A stretch of DNA of 64,000 bases from Sycobia sp. Sy_11 (taxonomy: Eukaryota > Arthropoda > Insecta > Hymenoptera > Epichrysomallidae). The stretch is taken from positions 62,001 to 126,000 of the forward strand of contig JACCIC010000165.1 of the NCBI GenBank assembly GCA_018907035.1, in the 5' to 3' direction. Below the pieces are notes generated by a model. It was not told where the DNA came from. It saw nothing but the letters and a program-made list of their open reading frames with translations, and made no database searches. Positions 12,004 through 23,920 of the stretch are shown here, piece after piece. A program made the translations under genes and the position numbers. Positions within the stretch are counted from its first letter, which is position 1. Each line of letters opens with the position of its first letter.

Positions 12004-13248
12004 CAAATATGAGTAAGACTTTATTTATAACTTATGAAATCTTTATTTATTCTTCTAAATTTAATTCATCCCCCTCAAAATAATTCCCCCGGATGCAATG
12101 CAACTATGTCAACGCTTTTTTCAATTTTTAAAACGTTTTTTATGCTCGTATTCCAGAATGGCCACTAGTTTCTTCTTCGATTCGGCTTTTATTTCTTTAA
12201 TCGAATCAAAACGGTCTCGCCGAAGTGGTCTTTTAAGTTTGCTGAATAGCCAAAATTGGTTGCGGAACGATATTGGTTGAATTTTTGGCGAAATATTCAC
12301 TAAAATCAATGCAGTGTGACATGGTGCATTATCGTGATGCAAAAACCAAGAGTTATCTTTCCATAAATCTGGCTTTTCCAAATGAACAGTTTCAAGCAAA
12401 TGACACATAACACACAAATAATTTTCTTTGTTAACCGTTTGGCTGGTTGGACGGAATTCATAATGCACCACACCACGATAATCGAAGAAAACAGTGAGTA
12501 TAACCTTGATTTTTGAGCGACTTTGGCGTGATTTTTTCGGTCTGCGCTCTCCTTTGACACGATATTTGCTCGATTGATCGGTTGGTTCTGGATCATAAGC
12601 GTAGACTGAAGTCTCATCTCCAGTTATTATGCGTTCCATCTTCTCCTGATAGTCTGAAAGCATCGTTTCACACATCTGCATTCGCCGCTGTTTTTTTCCG
12701 AAAAATTGAGTGTTTTTGGCACCAATCGATATTTCACTCTTCTCAGGCACAAAATATCTTGCAAAATGGTGTTGACTGACCCATTGGAAATTCCAACAAT
12801 ATCAACAAGCGTTCTAGTAATCAATCGACGATTTTACAGAACCAATTTTTTGATGTTGTCAACGTGTAGCCCATCAGTAGATGTTCTTGGTCGTCTTTGA
12901 TGTGGTTCGTCTTCAACGTGTTCTCGACCTTCTTTGGACAATTTGTACCAATCAAAAACACTTGCTCTTGACATTCAGTTCTCACCAAAGGACTTCTATA
13001 ACATTTTGAACGTTTTAGCGGCCAATATTTAATTTCGTGCACAAAATTTAATATTACTTTTTGTTGAATAATTTCAGACATTATAAAAACCCTTTTCTTT
13101 TCTTACAAACCACAAATGTAACTACATGATAAATGAAGATAATTGTGTGAAATTTGGCACAGATAACTCTGACAGTACTGCCAACTTAAAAATAAGAACA
13201 TTTGTTACAACCCGAGAAGTTGTAATTGAAAAATCTTACTCATATTTG
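12004..13248 (-). mobile_element. Mariner copy C, near full length, third lineage
   Basis: A 1245-bp element. The left end CAAATATGAGTAAGACTTT and the right end AAAATCTTACTCATATTTG are near-perfect inverted repeats with TA on both sides. The transposase runs on the minus strand. The TIRs and protein differ from the other mariners in this window. Confidence 0.88.
12121..13081 (-). pseudogene. Mariner transposase, frameshifted
   Basis: From right to left, 13081-12821 and 12824-12627 hold the DNA-binding N-terminal region in two frames, including TRTLVDIVGISNGSVNTIL. Positions 12750-12121 hold most of the catalytic domain: RIITGDETSVYAYDPE with the first catalytic Asp, VFFDYRGVVHYEF, and WFLHHDNAPCHTALI with the second. 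The region that should carry the third Asp (SPDLAPCD in relatives) is deleted. The sequence passes from NISPKIQPISF straight to WLFSKLKRPLR. The last part, with IKEIKAES, is intact. The element is inactive. The family call is firm. Confidence 0.85.
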
Positions 13249-14460
13249 TACACAGTAGTATAACTTTCTGCGCTTTGCAGGTCGATGGAGTAGCTATAAC
13301 TTATAATTCTAGTTTTTAATTGTATTTTATTACCCAATATATAATTGCTTGAAAATCAAGAGAAATTATATATGATATTTAGCGAGGATATCGTGGATGT
13401 CCTCAAGTACGAATCAGAATACTCTCGGGTATGTTTCAAGTGGTAAAACACCTACTCCACAAAATTCATTTTCCCAATCATAAGTTAGTATATTATGCCT
13501 TTAAAAAAAGGACTAAACGATTTAAGAAAATGAAAAATAATGATACGTGTAATTTGTTCTCATTCGATCGCGCCATTCGTGAAGCTAACGTAATAAGGCA
13601 TTAAGAGTCCTCTTGACGATTGTTGGAAGTATGAAGGGTAGAGAGAAGGTGTGCAAACTACCTGAAACTACGCTTGCTTTACCTGGGAAAAACTTATTAA
13701 AAATTAACCGGAGATGGTAGTTCAGATCTGTCCAGTAGACGTCGCTGTTTTGGAACTCCCTCGATAGTTCTGCACGCAACAAAGGGATAAAGTAAAAGTC
13801 AAAGCGTGTAAGGGGAAGAAAAGAAGCAAGAGTGCGGGAGCACAGATTTAACTTTCTCTAACTAAACTAGATCTAACTAAAAATGCATGCTATTGAACGA
13901 GCAACCTCATAGGGTGTCGTCGCCTTGCGGCCAATTCTATTGCGAATTCCTGTTGTGTAATTTGACACGATTTTAGCGACGTTTCCACTCCTCTCTGCCC
14001 TCCATAGATGAAAGTCTGAATCGATCGCCTTATAGAAAAATGTTTGCGTCAAGTTAGAGAACGAAAATGAAGGTTATGTACTACCGACATTGCAAGAACG
14101 TAACCAGAATGAAAATTATACGAATAGCCCCCACTTGTTTGTGTGTGTGTGCGCGCGCGTGCGTCGGGTATGGGGAAATAGAAGTTTCATAACCAAAATT
14201 GCAGTGAACAAAGTATGTGTATTAGTGAAATTAGTAAAATGTTATAATTAACATTAGTAATATCTACAATATTTATTTGAAATATTCTGTAGAAATCATA
14301 AGATACGAATCGTTCATGGTTTTCGTAATTAAATTCTTCGTGTCGCAAGTTTTTCCTGCGGTATTTATAATGAATGAGTATAAATATACCTGATTTAAAT
14401 TATAAATCAATAAAATTATTCACAAATTCATTTGTTTATACTATATCACGAGCTATATGT
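13249..14460. other. Intergenic DNA, nothing identified
   Basis: Mixed composition with a short GT/GC run at 14139-14164. There are small open frames only, such as 13585-13782 on the minus strand, with no recognised domain. Confidence 0.4.
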
Positions 14461-14660
14461 AGTGCATTAGTGGCTAAGGCTTTCGACTACGAATCAGAGG
14501 ATTAAACGAGAGGCTACTCACTCCGATTGAGAGCCAAGTTCTAAAAAAGTTTTCTTTTGGCCAGAGATGCCAGGCGGTAATGACAACTCGGGCATGCGAA
14601 TTAGAGACTTTACTCCGTCTTGCGTTGATCGGATGAAACTCGTCCGATGCTTTTAACTTA
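14461..14660 (+). repeat. Possible tRNA-derived SINE fragment
   Basis: TAGTGCATTAGTGGCTAAGG resembles the A-box region of a tRNA-derived SINE head, and ACTACGAATCAGAGGATT follows at the anticodon-arm position. A convincing B box is missing. There is no poly(A) or microsatellite tail. The assignment is weak. Confidence 0.3.
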
Positions 14661-14670
14661 TATCATATGT

Positions 14671-14725
14671 ATTAGGAGGCGAACTTAGTTTCCGAACTTT
14701 TTAACGGTAAAGGGACATTTATTCA
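14671..14725. repeat. Orphan mariner end, same family as copy D
   Basis: ATTAGGAGGCGAACTTAG and the next 35 bp closely match the left terminal repeat of the mariner beginning at 14912, in the same orientation and about 240 bp upstream. The intervening DNA resembles no mariner that I recognise, so this is a second, mostly lost copy or a partial duplication. Confidence 0.6.
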
Positions 14726-14911
14726 ATAATGTAAAATTCGTAATTTCATTATAATATATAAATAAATTCGACGATTGTTTACACAGTGACAGTGAAACAT
14801 CAACTTACTTATTGAGCACAATTTCATTGCAAAAATCGAAATTTTATAGAATAAGATTTTTTATTTTTTTTTTATATTTACATCTTTTAGAAAATACCTT
14901 TCATTTAAATA

Positions 14912-16104
14912 TTAGGAGTCGAACTTATTTTTCGACCTTTTTTACCTGAAAAAGGACATTTATGATGGAATATGGATACGCGTTAGTTTAATCAAAATAT
15001 TTTCCGCCATTTTTTACTAGTCTTTCCCATCTTTCTGGCAATATGGCGATACCGTGGCAAAAGAACAATGGCAGTTTCGAGGCGATCCAATCATCCACAA
15101 ATTCTATCACTTCTTGAACATGTCGGAGGTGCGTATCAACAAGGTCGTTCTACATCGATCCGAATAAGTGGTAATCAGAAGGCGCTATGTCTGGCGAGTA
15201 CGCCGTGTTTTTGACGGCTTTCGCAACATGTGGCCGAGAGTCATTATGCAAAAGAATGACTTTGCGTCTATTGCTCGCGATTGACGATCTATATTCGATC
15301 AATTTCTGTTGCAAATCATTCAGGTGGCGTTTGTATACCTCGGCAGTGACGGTTTCATTCGGTTTTAACAAGCAGCTCGTAGTACAGCACACCCTGTTTG
15401 TCCCACCAAATGCACAGCAATATTTTTTCGCCATGGATGTTCCGTTTCGTGTCGATGTGGACGGTTGCCCTAGGTCCACCCATGATTTTTTCCGCTTAGG
15501 ATTACCACAGTAGATTCACTATTCATTACCAGTTACTATACGCAACAGAAAACTCTTGCTTTTTTGTCTGGCAAGGAAAGACAGTGCAATGTTGTATCGA
15601 ATCATAATGGCACTTTCGGTCAGATCGTGGGGCATCCACTTTCCTTAATTATGAACGTTTCCCATGGCATGTAAACGTTTGCCAACTACTTTTTCGTCTA
15701 ATAATGCTTGCAATTCACTATTTTCAAATTTTTTCGGTTGTCCAGAATGTTCTTTGTCATTGACATCAGTGTCTCCACTTCTAAACCGCTGAAGCCACTC
15801 TTTATATGTTGTAAGCGACGAAGTTTGTTCGCCATAAAATTCTTGAAGCAATCGATAAATTTCGTATACACTTTTTTTCAAATCAAAATAGTGCAAAAGG
15901 ACATGTCGAAAAAACGATTTATCACGATTCATTTTTTACTGATCAAAAAATTATAATGTTTACACGAATGTTGGCGCCTGTTAACTGAATTTTATTGGTA
16001 AATGCCAAAACTAAAAAATAGTTCTAGATCCGACACGTCTGGATTTTCGTACTACTTATATCGCCATCTAAACGTGAAGGTCGAAAACTAAGTTCGTATC
16101 CTAA
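14912..16104 (-). mobile_element. Mariner copy D, fourth lineage
   Basis: A 1193-bp element. The left end TTAGGAGTCGAACTTATTTT matches, inverted, the right end AAAACTAAGTTCGTATCCTAA, and TA lies on both sides. The minus-strand transposase begins MNRDKSFFRHVLLHYFDLKK, typical of the mariner group described from ants and other insects. Confidence 0.88.
14987..15932 (-). pseudogene. Mariner transposase, copy D, internally deleted
   Basis: The N-terminal DNA-binding region at 15932-15645 is well kept, with EWLQRFRSGDTDVNDKEHSG and KKFENSELQALLDEKVVGKR. A deletion then removes the middle, and the sequence jumps to RLHAMG and on to the catalytic part. Positions 15479-15150 hold KKYCCAFGGTNRV, LLKPNETVTAEVYKRHLNDL, VILLHNDSRPHVAKAVK (aligned with LLHDNARPHVA of relatives, HND replacing HDN) and YSPDIAPSDYHLFGSM with the third Asp. 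The C-terminus continues toward WEKLVKNGGKYFD near 14990. Frameshifts separate the blocks. It is inactive. Confidence 0.85.
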
Positions 16105-16113
16105 TAAAAAAAC

Positions 16114-16671
16114 TGCTAAACATATAGTTGCTAATATATACCTGTATCTGCACGTGCTAAATATTTGTTAACATTATTGCTATCAAAAATAAATTAAAAA
16201 AAGTTTATTAATTATTAATGTTATTGTTGTTTATAAATATTAATACGCAGTAATTATTTAATGTTTGCTCCAGGAATAAATTTAGGTACTTTAAAATGAT
16301 TACTGCAAACCATTGTAGTATTGAATAATAGTATTTTAGTTTTATTTTGTCAACAATTTGATAAATTTTTATCAAATGAAAAAATATTATTTAACATTAC
16401 AATAGTTCACAGTCAGTATTATAAGATACCCAAATTATTAATATTATTAATGCATAAAAATAATTTTATATGTGTTTCTATACATTTTTGCAAATATTTT
16501 AAATATATTTCCGTAATAATATTATTATTAACAATAGTATTCATAACAAAAACTAATAATTATCAAATTAGTATTTAATAATATTTATTAATTAATTTTT
16601 AATAGTAAAAATTTTAACAAATATTTAGCACGTGCAGATACAGGTATATTTTAGCAGTTATTTGTTTAGCA
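16114..16671. mobile_element. 558-bp MITE with about 58-bp terminal inverted repeats
   Basis: Positions 16114-16172 and 16614-16671 are inverted repeats sharing TGCTAAAC at the tips and TACCTGTATCTGCACGTGCT inside, ending in AAATATTTGTTAA. TGCTAA occurs three times in each arm, like repeated subterminal binding sites. The interior is AT-rich and noncoding; the open frame at 16321-16578 is spurious. No clear target duplication was found, so the superfamily is undetermined. Confidence 0.8.
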
Positions 16672-17943
16672 ATCTTATTGCATATCATACAAGTTTAAAG
16701 TATCGTGCGAATTTCAGTCAATCAACACAAGAAGGAGTAAAGCTTCTAACGCGGATATGCGAATAGTTGATACCGCCTAGAATCTCTGCTTTCGGCTTTT
16801 GCAGACTTCTCTTCTGTAATAGAATGCCTAAAACTGAACAATAGATCGAATTTCGTCTTTAAGATTGTGTGAGCGATAAGAGCGAGAGTAGACGAGAACT
16901 GGAGAGCTAAAGAAAACCTTCAATCTCATTATATATTTTTAGGTAATTACTACAATTATTTGTAATTAAAAATTAATTAAAAATAATTCATAATTTAATT
17001 ATTGTTTTTTTTATAATATAAAATCAATCAAAATAAATTTAAAAAATGAATGGAATAATTCTTAAAATGCTGATTATAAATTCATATTTTTATAAATTCA
17101 TATGTCAAAGGAGAATACATTTATTTATTTAAATGAAATCTTATAATTAAATAAATTTAATAATTAGTAATGAAATGTACTATTTTTTAAATAATTATAA
17201 TAAATAAACTATTTTTTAAAGTATAAAAAAGTGATATTTATATTATTTTCTTATTTTTAATACTTTAAAAAATATTTTATTGATTATAATTGTTATTTCT
17301 TTGCTAATTTGCATGCAACTAGACTTTTTCACCTATAAATCGAAAGTCGTTTATAAATCCGTATAAATTCCTACTTTATAGATCATATATTTATAGATTT
17401 AAAGATGATAACAAACGAATAACAATCAATTTTTGAAATTTTGTATTTCATTAGCTATTTTTAGCCATTTTTTAGACTATTTAAAAGGAAAGTTAAATTT
17501 GAATCAATGCTTCATAAGAAAAATGTTACATTTATGGTTTTAGAATAGATTTTTATAGTGATTTCAGAAAATATTAAAAAGCGACCTGAAAAAGGGTTTC
17601 ATCACAGGTTAAGAAATAGACAATAGTTATAGATATTTTCTACCACTCGTACAATAATAATCAGTACAAATAGGACATTAAATCTGCTGCATTTTTACCA
17701 AAGATAACATGTATTTATTCATTTATATAATAATTGCAATTTTAATATAATTTTAAGACTATAGCAATCTGAAAAATCTATCTTTCTATCTTTCGCAAGC
17801 ACTTTTACTTAGTTGTTCGAAAGTCAGACATTATAGGTAAATATAAATGTAAGGTGGTGGGAGTAATCAGGTAGTCCTTTTCTAACATAGAATATAGTTT
17901 ATTTTTATTATTTTTAATTTAAAAAATATGGATTTATAATTAA
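16672..17943. other. AT-rich intergenic DNA
   Basis: Nothing recognisable apart from AT-rich low-complexity stretches. A truncated mariner begins at the right edge. Confidence 0.45.
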
Positions 17944-18599
17944 TTTAGTTACTGTTGATGAAACATGGATTCATCACTATATGCCAGAACCGAAACGGCA
18001 GTCAAAAATGTGGACTGAACATGGAAAACCTGCTCCGAAAAAAGCAACAACTGTTCCATTTGCCGGTAAAGTCATGGCCACAGTTTTTTTGGGACTCACG
18101 GGGTATAATACTAATCGATTACCTATAGAAGGGAAAACAATTACAGGACAGTATTATGCTTCATTATTGGATAGATTTGAAGCCATACTGAAGGAAAAGC
18201 GGCCCCATCTGGTGAAGAAAAAAGTGCTCTTCCACCATGACAACGCAGAAGCTCACACGAATGCTATAGCAACAGTCCAATTAGCAGAATTACGTTGCGA
18301 ATTACTTCCTGACCCACCTTATTCTCCAGATTTAGCACCATCCGATTATTTTCTATTTCCAAACATGAAAACTTGGCTTGATGATAAAAGATTTTCATTG
18401 AATGAAGAGATTATGACGGCCACAAATGATTATTTTGAGGATTTCGACAAAAGTTACTTTTTAGAAGGCTTAAAAAAGATTGAATACCGCTGGAAATAAA
18501 TGTGTCGAGTTGGGAGGAGACTATTTTGAAAAATAAAAAAAATTGTTTAAATAAATTGTTTTTTCATTTAAAAGTCACACACTTATCAAACCACCCTCG
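17944..18599 (+). pseudogene. Mariner transposase, 5'-truncated
   Basis: The copy starts inside the catalytic domain at TVDETWIHHYMPE (first Asp). It runs through KPAPKKATTV, KVMATVF, TITGQYYASLLDRF, LFHHDNAEAHTNAIA (second Asp) and YSPDLAPSDYFLFPNMKTWL (third Asp) to EYRWK and a stop at 18497. A frameshift near 18095 scrambles the YIDYLEKG region. The right end finishes at CCACCCTCG followed by TA, the family TIR. The DNA-binding domain and left TIR are missing. It is close to copies A and B but has a distinct sequence. Confidence 0.85.
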
Positions 18600-20199
18600 T
18601 ATACTCAGTCGCTCATTAGAAATGCCGCAGAAAATATTTGAGACACAAGAATTTAATTACGAAAACCATAAGCGATTTGTATCTTATTTTTTCAACAAAG
18701 TATTTCAAATAAATATTGTAAATTTTACCAATGTTAATTGTAAAATTTTACTAATACACATACTTTGTTTACTGAAATTTTTGTTATGGTATTAGTATTT
18801 TCGGATACAAAATAATAAATAAAAAAAATGATTTTTACTGCTGTTACATACATTACAGTATAATCCTTAATTATCGTTACTATATTTTAATGTAAAAAAA
18901 TTCTACAGATTCTTAAATATATTTTTAATTTATATATTATTATTTTTATGCTTGATACATGAGACAAAATCTTGTTTACCTTTATATCTTTCCTTTTTTT
19001 TTCTTCTTGATACAATAAACCAGAATTCTCATAAAATAAATAACGTCATACTTGGTAATGTGGCACATATGAGTGTAAAAAAATACAAGTCCAGTCGTTT
19101 CTCAGTGGCTTAATCGCCGTATTTTTTTTTTCAAAAATACGGTTTGTTGTGGTCAAACTTCGCACTCATGGTGACAGAACAGAAGATATCGGGCCAGCAT
19201 CTCCAACCAAAATTCTCACTAAGACGTAAGTCTAATTGATATTAATTTTATTACGCGATTGATCGCATCGTAAAAATTAGTAGGCATTGGCTAGTTACTG
19301 TACGAATAACTAGCTACGGGAAATAAAATAGCTGATACCTATTTCGTGACTGAAATAAATTGTAATGTTCGCCTATGTTTATATTATTTGTGTGCGTGAA
19401 CGTTGGTTCTAGCGAGAACCACAGGAACACAAGCTAAACGATACTAAGAAGCTTGTGCACATCGGCGCTAGTGCGCATGTTATTCATATGCAGAAGACTG
19501 AAGCGGATTATCGCAAGATAGTTATTACACCATATATATTTGATACATACCAGATAGTCAAATAAATCCTATAATTACTTTGCGGTAAATTGATATACTT
19601 CTCTTAATATTGAGTCTTCGCTTCAGATAATTAAGTAGTAGAGAGCGGGTGCCCACTATAGGTAGGCAAGAAATAATAACACTTGTAATGTTTATACATT
19701 TAATTATTTTATCTAAATAATTAATTAAATATTGCTTTTACATCTACAAAATTTTCCTTAGTTTTTCCAGAAACAAGTAATATATTATTATAAATATTTT
19801 GAAGTGATTTTTGTACCCTGCCGCCAAATGAATCTGTGTGAAAAACTAAGAAAGTTAATTGAATAATTGTAAATTATAATCAATAGTTAGTAATAAAATA
19901 CATTGTAATTGTTTAATAAATTATTTATAAAGTTAATAAATAAAAGAAAGGACGTGCGCGCGAATATTGATGTGTAAGCACGGATGCATAAGTCTGCGGA
20001 CATGCCCAAGCGCATGAGAAACGATATAGCATTATCAAATGTGCTACGTGTGTGTTTTACTACGCGCAGCTGCATCAAAGAGTATAGCGACACTTGGATC
20101 GGTGAATGTGTGTGAACGAGGTGTGAGATATGTTAACGGGCACTAATACACGCAGCGTACATGATATACGTGTGGTACGCCGAACAGTCGCGCTGACAA
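18600..20199. other. Mixed intergenic DNA upstream of a possible first exon
   Basis: 18600-19080 is AT-rich with nothing identified. A 26-bp hairpin (CCGTATTTTT/AAAAATACGG) lies at 19117-19142. At 19390-19670 the DNA becomes GC-richer, with TATA-like and AATAAA-like motifs, and resembles an LTR or promoter, but no repeat partner was found. 19880-20199 is CpG-containing and could be a promoter region. Confidence 0.3.
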
Positions 20200-20209
20200 A
20201 AGAGAGAGC

Positions 20210-20248
<39 letters not shown>

Positions 20249-20249
20249 G
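20200..20249. repeat. (AG)n microsatellite
   Basis: An AG tract with two small interruptions, about 85 bp before the ATG of the possible first coding exon. Confidence 0.9.
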
Positions 20250-20333
20250 TCCAAGTGAGTGAGTGAGACGGATGCGCGCAGAGCTCGCCCGGCGCGATGC
20301 ATACAAGTGAACGGTGTTGTGGTTAGAGCAGAA

Positions 20334-20508
20334 ATGGCTACAAGACAGAGAGAAGATGAGCCAAGTAAAAATGAAATGTTTAATAATACGCCTAAGAAAC
20401 ATTCAAAGAAAACCAAGTTTGCCCACAGACACGAGAAAAGGGGAGCAAAAGTACGAAACCCGTTTGGGCTTACCGCAATCATTGAAGAAGATGAAGAAGT
20501 GGCAAAAG
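20334..20508 (+). CDS. Possible first coding exon of a host gene
   Basis: An ATG at 20334 opens 58 codons ending at a candidate splice donor (GCAAAAG/GTATAA). The predicted N-terminus starts MATRQREDEPSKNEMF. It has a basic stretch rich in Lys and His (KKHSKKTKFAHRHEKRG) and ends NPFGLTAIIEEDEEVAK. The composition is hydrophilic and disorder-like, and the upstream DNA is CpG-rich as expected for a promoter or 5' UTR. No family was recognised and no downstream exon was found before the Copia relic, which may sit in the first intron. It could instead be a chance open frame. Confidence 0.4.
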
Positions 20509-20733
20509 GTATAAACATTGATTAATGTTGATTAATCTTGTTTTAATGTATTTGACAAAAATGATATTAGAAAGATTAAAAGAAACAATGTACTTAACAT
20601 AATTCTTATAGTTAAAATCTAAATTATCAAAGAATAGTTTACTATTGCATATGTGCTCAGTTGTTCCTGAGTCTTCTATAGATTTAAGTACATTAAGTGC
20701 GCAAATAAAAACACAGATTTAAAAATAAAGGGT

Positions 20734-21720
20734 TTGGGAAATATATACTCGATGACAGAAGGTGATATATATATTAGCCAATCGATTAGTTTCAAAAGCG
20801 TTTTATATTCGAGTCATTTATCTAAGAACTTATTTTCTTTAAGAAAATTAGTAGAACGGGGAGTAGAAGTATATATGAACAATAAAAGAATAGACATATT
20901 AGATCCGAAGACGCAAAAGTGAATTCTGACAGGCGAATATGAATCTCCCTTCAGCATATTCACACTAAGAGTAGGTCAAAATAAACATTAAAGCAACATG
21001 GGTAAAGCACAGACAGCTGATAGAGCAGCTGTTCATAAGTATATGGCTAGGAGTAAAAGTAGCGCAGTGGAAGCGTCAAACAATCAAACACTTGGAACAC
21101 CTGAAGTTACCAACAATGACTCGGATCTGTTGACGACTACAGGTGATAGGGAATCAGATAAAGTAAAGCAAGTTACGAGCAGTGAAATAGATCAGTCAAG
21201 GCCGCGAATCGAAAACAAAATGAGTACAATCATGCTGTGGCATTTGCGATTAAGACGTGCCTCCAGAAAATATCTAATAAAATTCTTTAAACACAACCCA
21301 GACAGTATGCGCCATAAGCGTGATACCTCCATATATTTAGATAGAGGAGTTAAGAGTTTGAGAAATATTCTCGCTAAAGATGATACGGTGTGCTTGATGA
21401 GGTGCGATAAGGGTACAGAATTTACAGAGACAGATACTGTAAATCTATTAAATGAACTAGGCGCTGAGCATCAACTAGCATATCCGCGTATACCTGAACA
21501 CAACGGAGTCGCAGAAAGATTCAATCGCAAAATAGAAAACAAAGTAAGAACAGTAATGCATAATTCAGATATATCACCAACCTGCTGGGACTTAGCAGTG
21601 AAATCTGTCAACCACATATATAATAGAACACCTTAGACATTTATTAATTTCAATATACCATTAAAAATGTTATCCAATAAAGTCGAAATCGATATTACCA
21701 AATGGAAATGTTTCGGTTGT
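20734..21720 (+). pseudogene. Copia linker and integrase, deleted and broken
   Basis: 20734-20922 reads VLYSSHLSKNLFSLRKLVER, the conserved block between protease and integrase. 20998-21636 includes LWHLRLRRASRKYLIKF, from the GAG-pre-integrase zinc region, then after a deletion LMRCDKGTEFTE (second catalytic Asp context) and PRIPEHNGVAERFNRKIENK (catalytic Glu). The first catalytic Asp region is lost. Weak similarity continues past the stop at 21634 to KWKCFGCVAVF near 21720. Confidence 0.82.
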
Positions 21721-22050
21721 GTAGCTGTTTTTCGAAAATAAAGAGGGGTTGAGACTAAATTCGGAGCGATAGGAATTAGGGGATTTTTAGTAGTATACGG
21801 AAAGAGCGATTACAAAATATATGTGCCTGAAGATGGGAAAATCTTTGAATCAAGGGATGTCAGGTTTACCGAAAGTGAAGTTTATAAAAACTAATAAGAA
21901 GCTGAAAATTGAGTCAAGCCAAAGATGAAACTAAACACTGATTTCAGCTCGAGAAAAATATGCACTATGTCTAAAAAGATAGACATTTAAATTGCATACA
22001 CATTAGATATAGGAAATAGTGATAGAGACACCTATATCAAATATCACGCC

Positions 22051-22830
22051 TTGTTAGCCAAAATTAATAAAGACCCACAAACATATAGGAAAAAAAATGC
22101 TATCAGAACACCTGAGAGCAAGTTTTGGAAAAACGCGATTCGACTAGAAATAAATTCATTAATAGATAAAGACGTATTTATAGAAATAAGCAAAGATAGA
22201 ATGTATAAAGAGCAATCGAAAACGAACTTATTAAATTCGCGCTGCGTATTCAAACGCAAAACCAATGGTAAAGGTAAAATTATATACAAAGCTAAGCTAG
22301 TCATAAGAGGTTTTAGAGATAAAAATAATTATGACATACGCGAAACATACGCACCGTTTTCAATATTGTCCTTAGTTACAGCTTTTCTAGTAATAGTTAA
22401 TAAATTCAAGTTGTACATTAAATAGTTAGACGTAGAAACAGCCTTCCTCTACGGAGACATAGATGACGACATTTAATTAAAATTCCCAGAAGACTTCATT
22501 GAGTGTTAGGAACGTATACAAACTAACATAGTCAAAATAAAGCGTTTACTATACGGTTTAACAATTAGCCCGAATGATGAAATACCAAGTTCACGATGCT
22601 CGCAAATAAGCAAGGCTTTGCTAACAGCGATTTAGATCCGTGTCTATTTGTCAAATAAAAAGATAAGAAAATGGTAGTAATGCTACTATATGTAGACGAG
22701 ATTCTAATAATTTAAAAAGACTAAAATGAGATTTCTAAAACTATTGAGAATCTCAGCAACGGATTTAAAGTCAAGATTTTCAACAAACCGAAAGAATTTT
22801 TAGGCATTATTATCGATTGCGATAGATAAC
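22051..22830 (+). pseudogene. Copia reverse transcriptase, broken
   Basis: The RT begins with KFWKNAIRLEINSLIDKD, then KTNGKGKIIYKAKLVIRGF, and after a stop LDVETAFLYGDIDDDI, which carries motif A. The YVDD box at about 22684 reads YVDE, so an active-site Asp is lost. Several in-frame stops and a frameshift follow. It is clearly non-functional. Confidence 0.85.
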
Positions 22831-22955
22831 AATCAAACAATGAAATTGTCTCAAACAACTAGACCGATATACCCATCACGGCAAACGATGAAACAAATTC
22901 GGATCGTAAAAACAGAGAAGAAACCGAAGGTATAAACGTCGAAATCCCGAACACA

Positions 22956-23607
22956 TTGTATAGAGAAGTCGTAGGTTCGTTGCTGTACTTAACAAATTCA
23001 ACTCGACCCGATATATCGCACGCAGTTAACGTCCTTAGTAGGAACCAGATAAAACCAATAGACTTTGAATTGAAAATTGTCAAAAGAGTCTTCCAAAATC
23101 CGGCAGGGACAAAAGAGTTAGGACTGACAATTAAGAGTGCTCAAAACGGGTTAACAGCTTATTCGAGTGCTAGTTTATCTGATTACAAAGGTTCGCTAAC
23201 CACATGCAGCAATGTAATAAAGCTGTATGGGGATGCAATTAATTGGAAGACTCAGAAACAACCAAGTGTAGCCCTATCCATTTCCCAAGCTGAATACGTA
23301 ACAATGAATAACGCGTGCCAAGAATGGATCGTGATTCATAATTCTATCCAAAATATACTCCAGGTAGACCTGTTTCCGATAACGCTGTTTTACGACAATT
23401 AAGCCGCTCTAGCCTGCGCTAAAACCGACGGTAGCAGTAGATTTAGACATATGATAGATCGCAAAAAACATTACATTAAAGAGTGCATTAATCGTAATTT
23501 CGAAGATACAAAATGGGTAAAATCGTCCGAAAAATTAGCCGACATATTAACGAAGGGGTTAAGAATTGAATCACAAGTTAGGCTAGCCAAGGAAATATTA
23601 AATTATT
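22956..23607 (+). pseudogene. Copia RNase H and C-terminus
   Basis: MYREVVGSLLYLTNSTRPDI is the conserved block after RT. It is followed by NGLTAYSSASLSDYKG (Asp replaced by Ser at the first RNase H position), QPSVALSISQAEYVTMNNAC with the catalytic Glu, and after one stop at 23400 ITLFYDN-AALACAK and SSEKLADILTKGL. Only one internal stop is present, making this the best preserved part of the element. Confidence 0.85.
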
Positions 23608-23846
23608 AACATACTTCTCTACGTTACAGATCGCAGAGAATCAGAATGGAGTAATGTAGGAAACTAATAAAGAATTACAAATAAAGACAATGACGAAAGA
23701 GCAAATTTAAAATTTAACATTTAGCATTAATTCACGATCAATTTAAAAGAAGGTACACTCCACCTGCAACGCGATTAAAACTAGAAGAATACATACATAA
23801 GAACTATTACATGAAAGTGTATAGAAACCGTACATACCAGAATGAG

Positions 23847-23878
<32 letters not shown>

Positions 23879-23920
23879 AACTTTGTCATAATGTAATATG
23901 GATTGTATGTCCGGAAGGAA

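Larger units (their letters stand above)
20680..23610 (+). mobile_element. Ty1/Copia retrotransposon relic, 5'-truncated
   Basis: The domains lie in the order expected for Copia: protease-integrase linker, integrase, reverse transcriptase, RNase H. Integrase before RT distinguishes it from Gypsy. Gag and the catalytic protease are missing, integrase has a large deletion, and stops occur throughout. No 5' LTR was found; a candidate 3' LTR starts at 23921. Confidence 0.88.

Noticed and set aside
11779..12012. 77-codon frame
   Set aside because: AT-rich, Tyr/Phe/Ile-dominated, ends inside a mariner TIR.
16321..16578. 85-codon frame
   Set aside because: Lies entirely in the AT-rich interior of the MITE at 16114-16671.
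19168..19225. Possible short coding exon (MVTEQKISGQHL...) followed by GTAAGT
   Set aside because: Good donor but only 19 codons, no partner exon or homology; could easily be chance.
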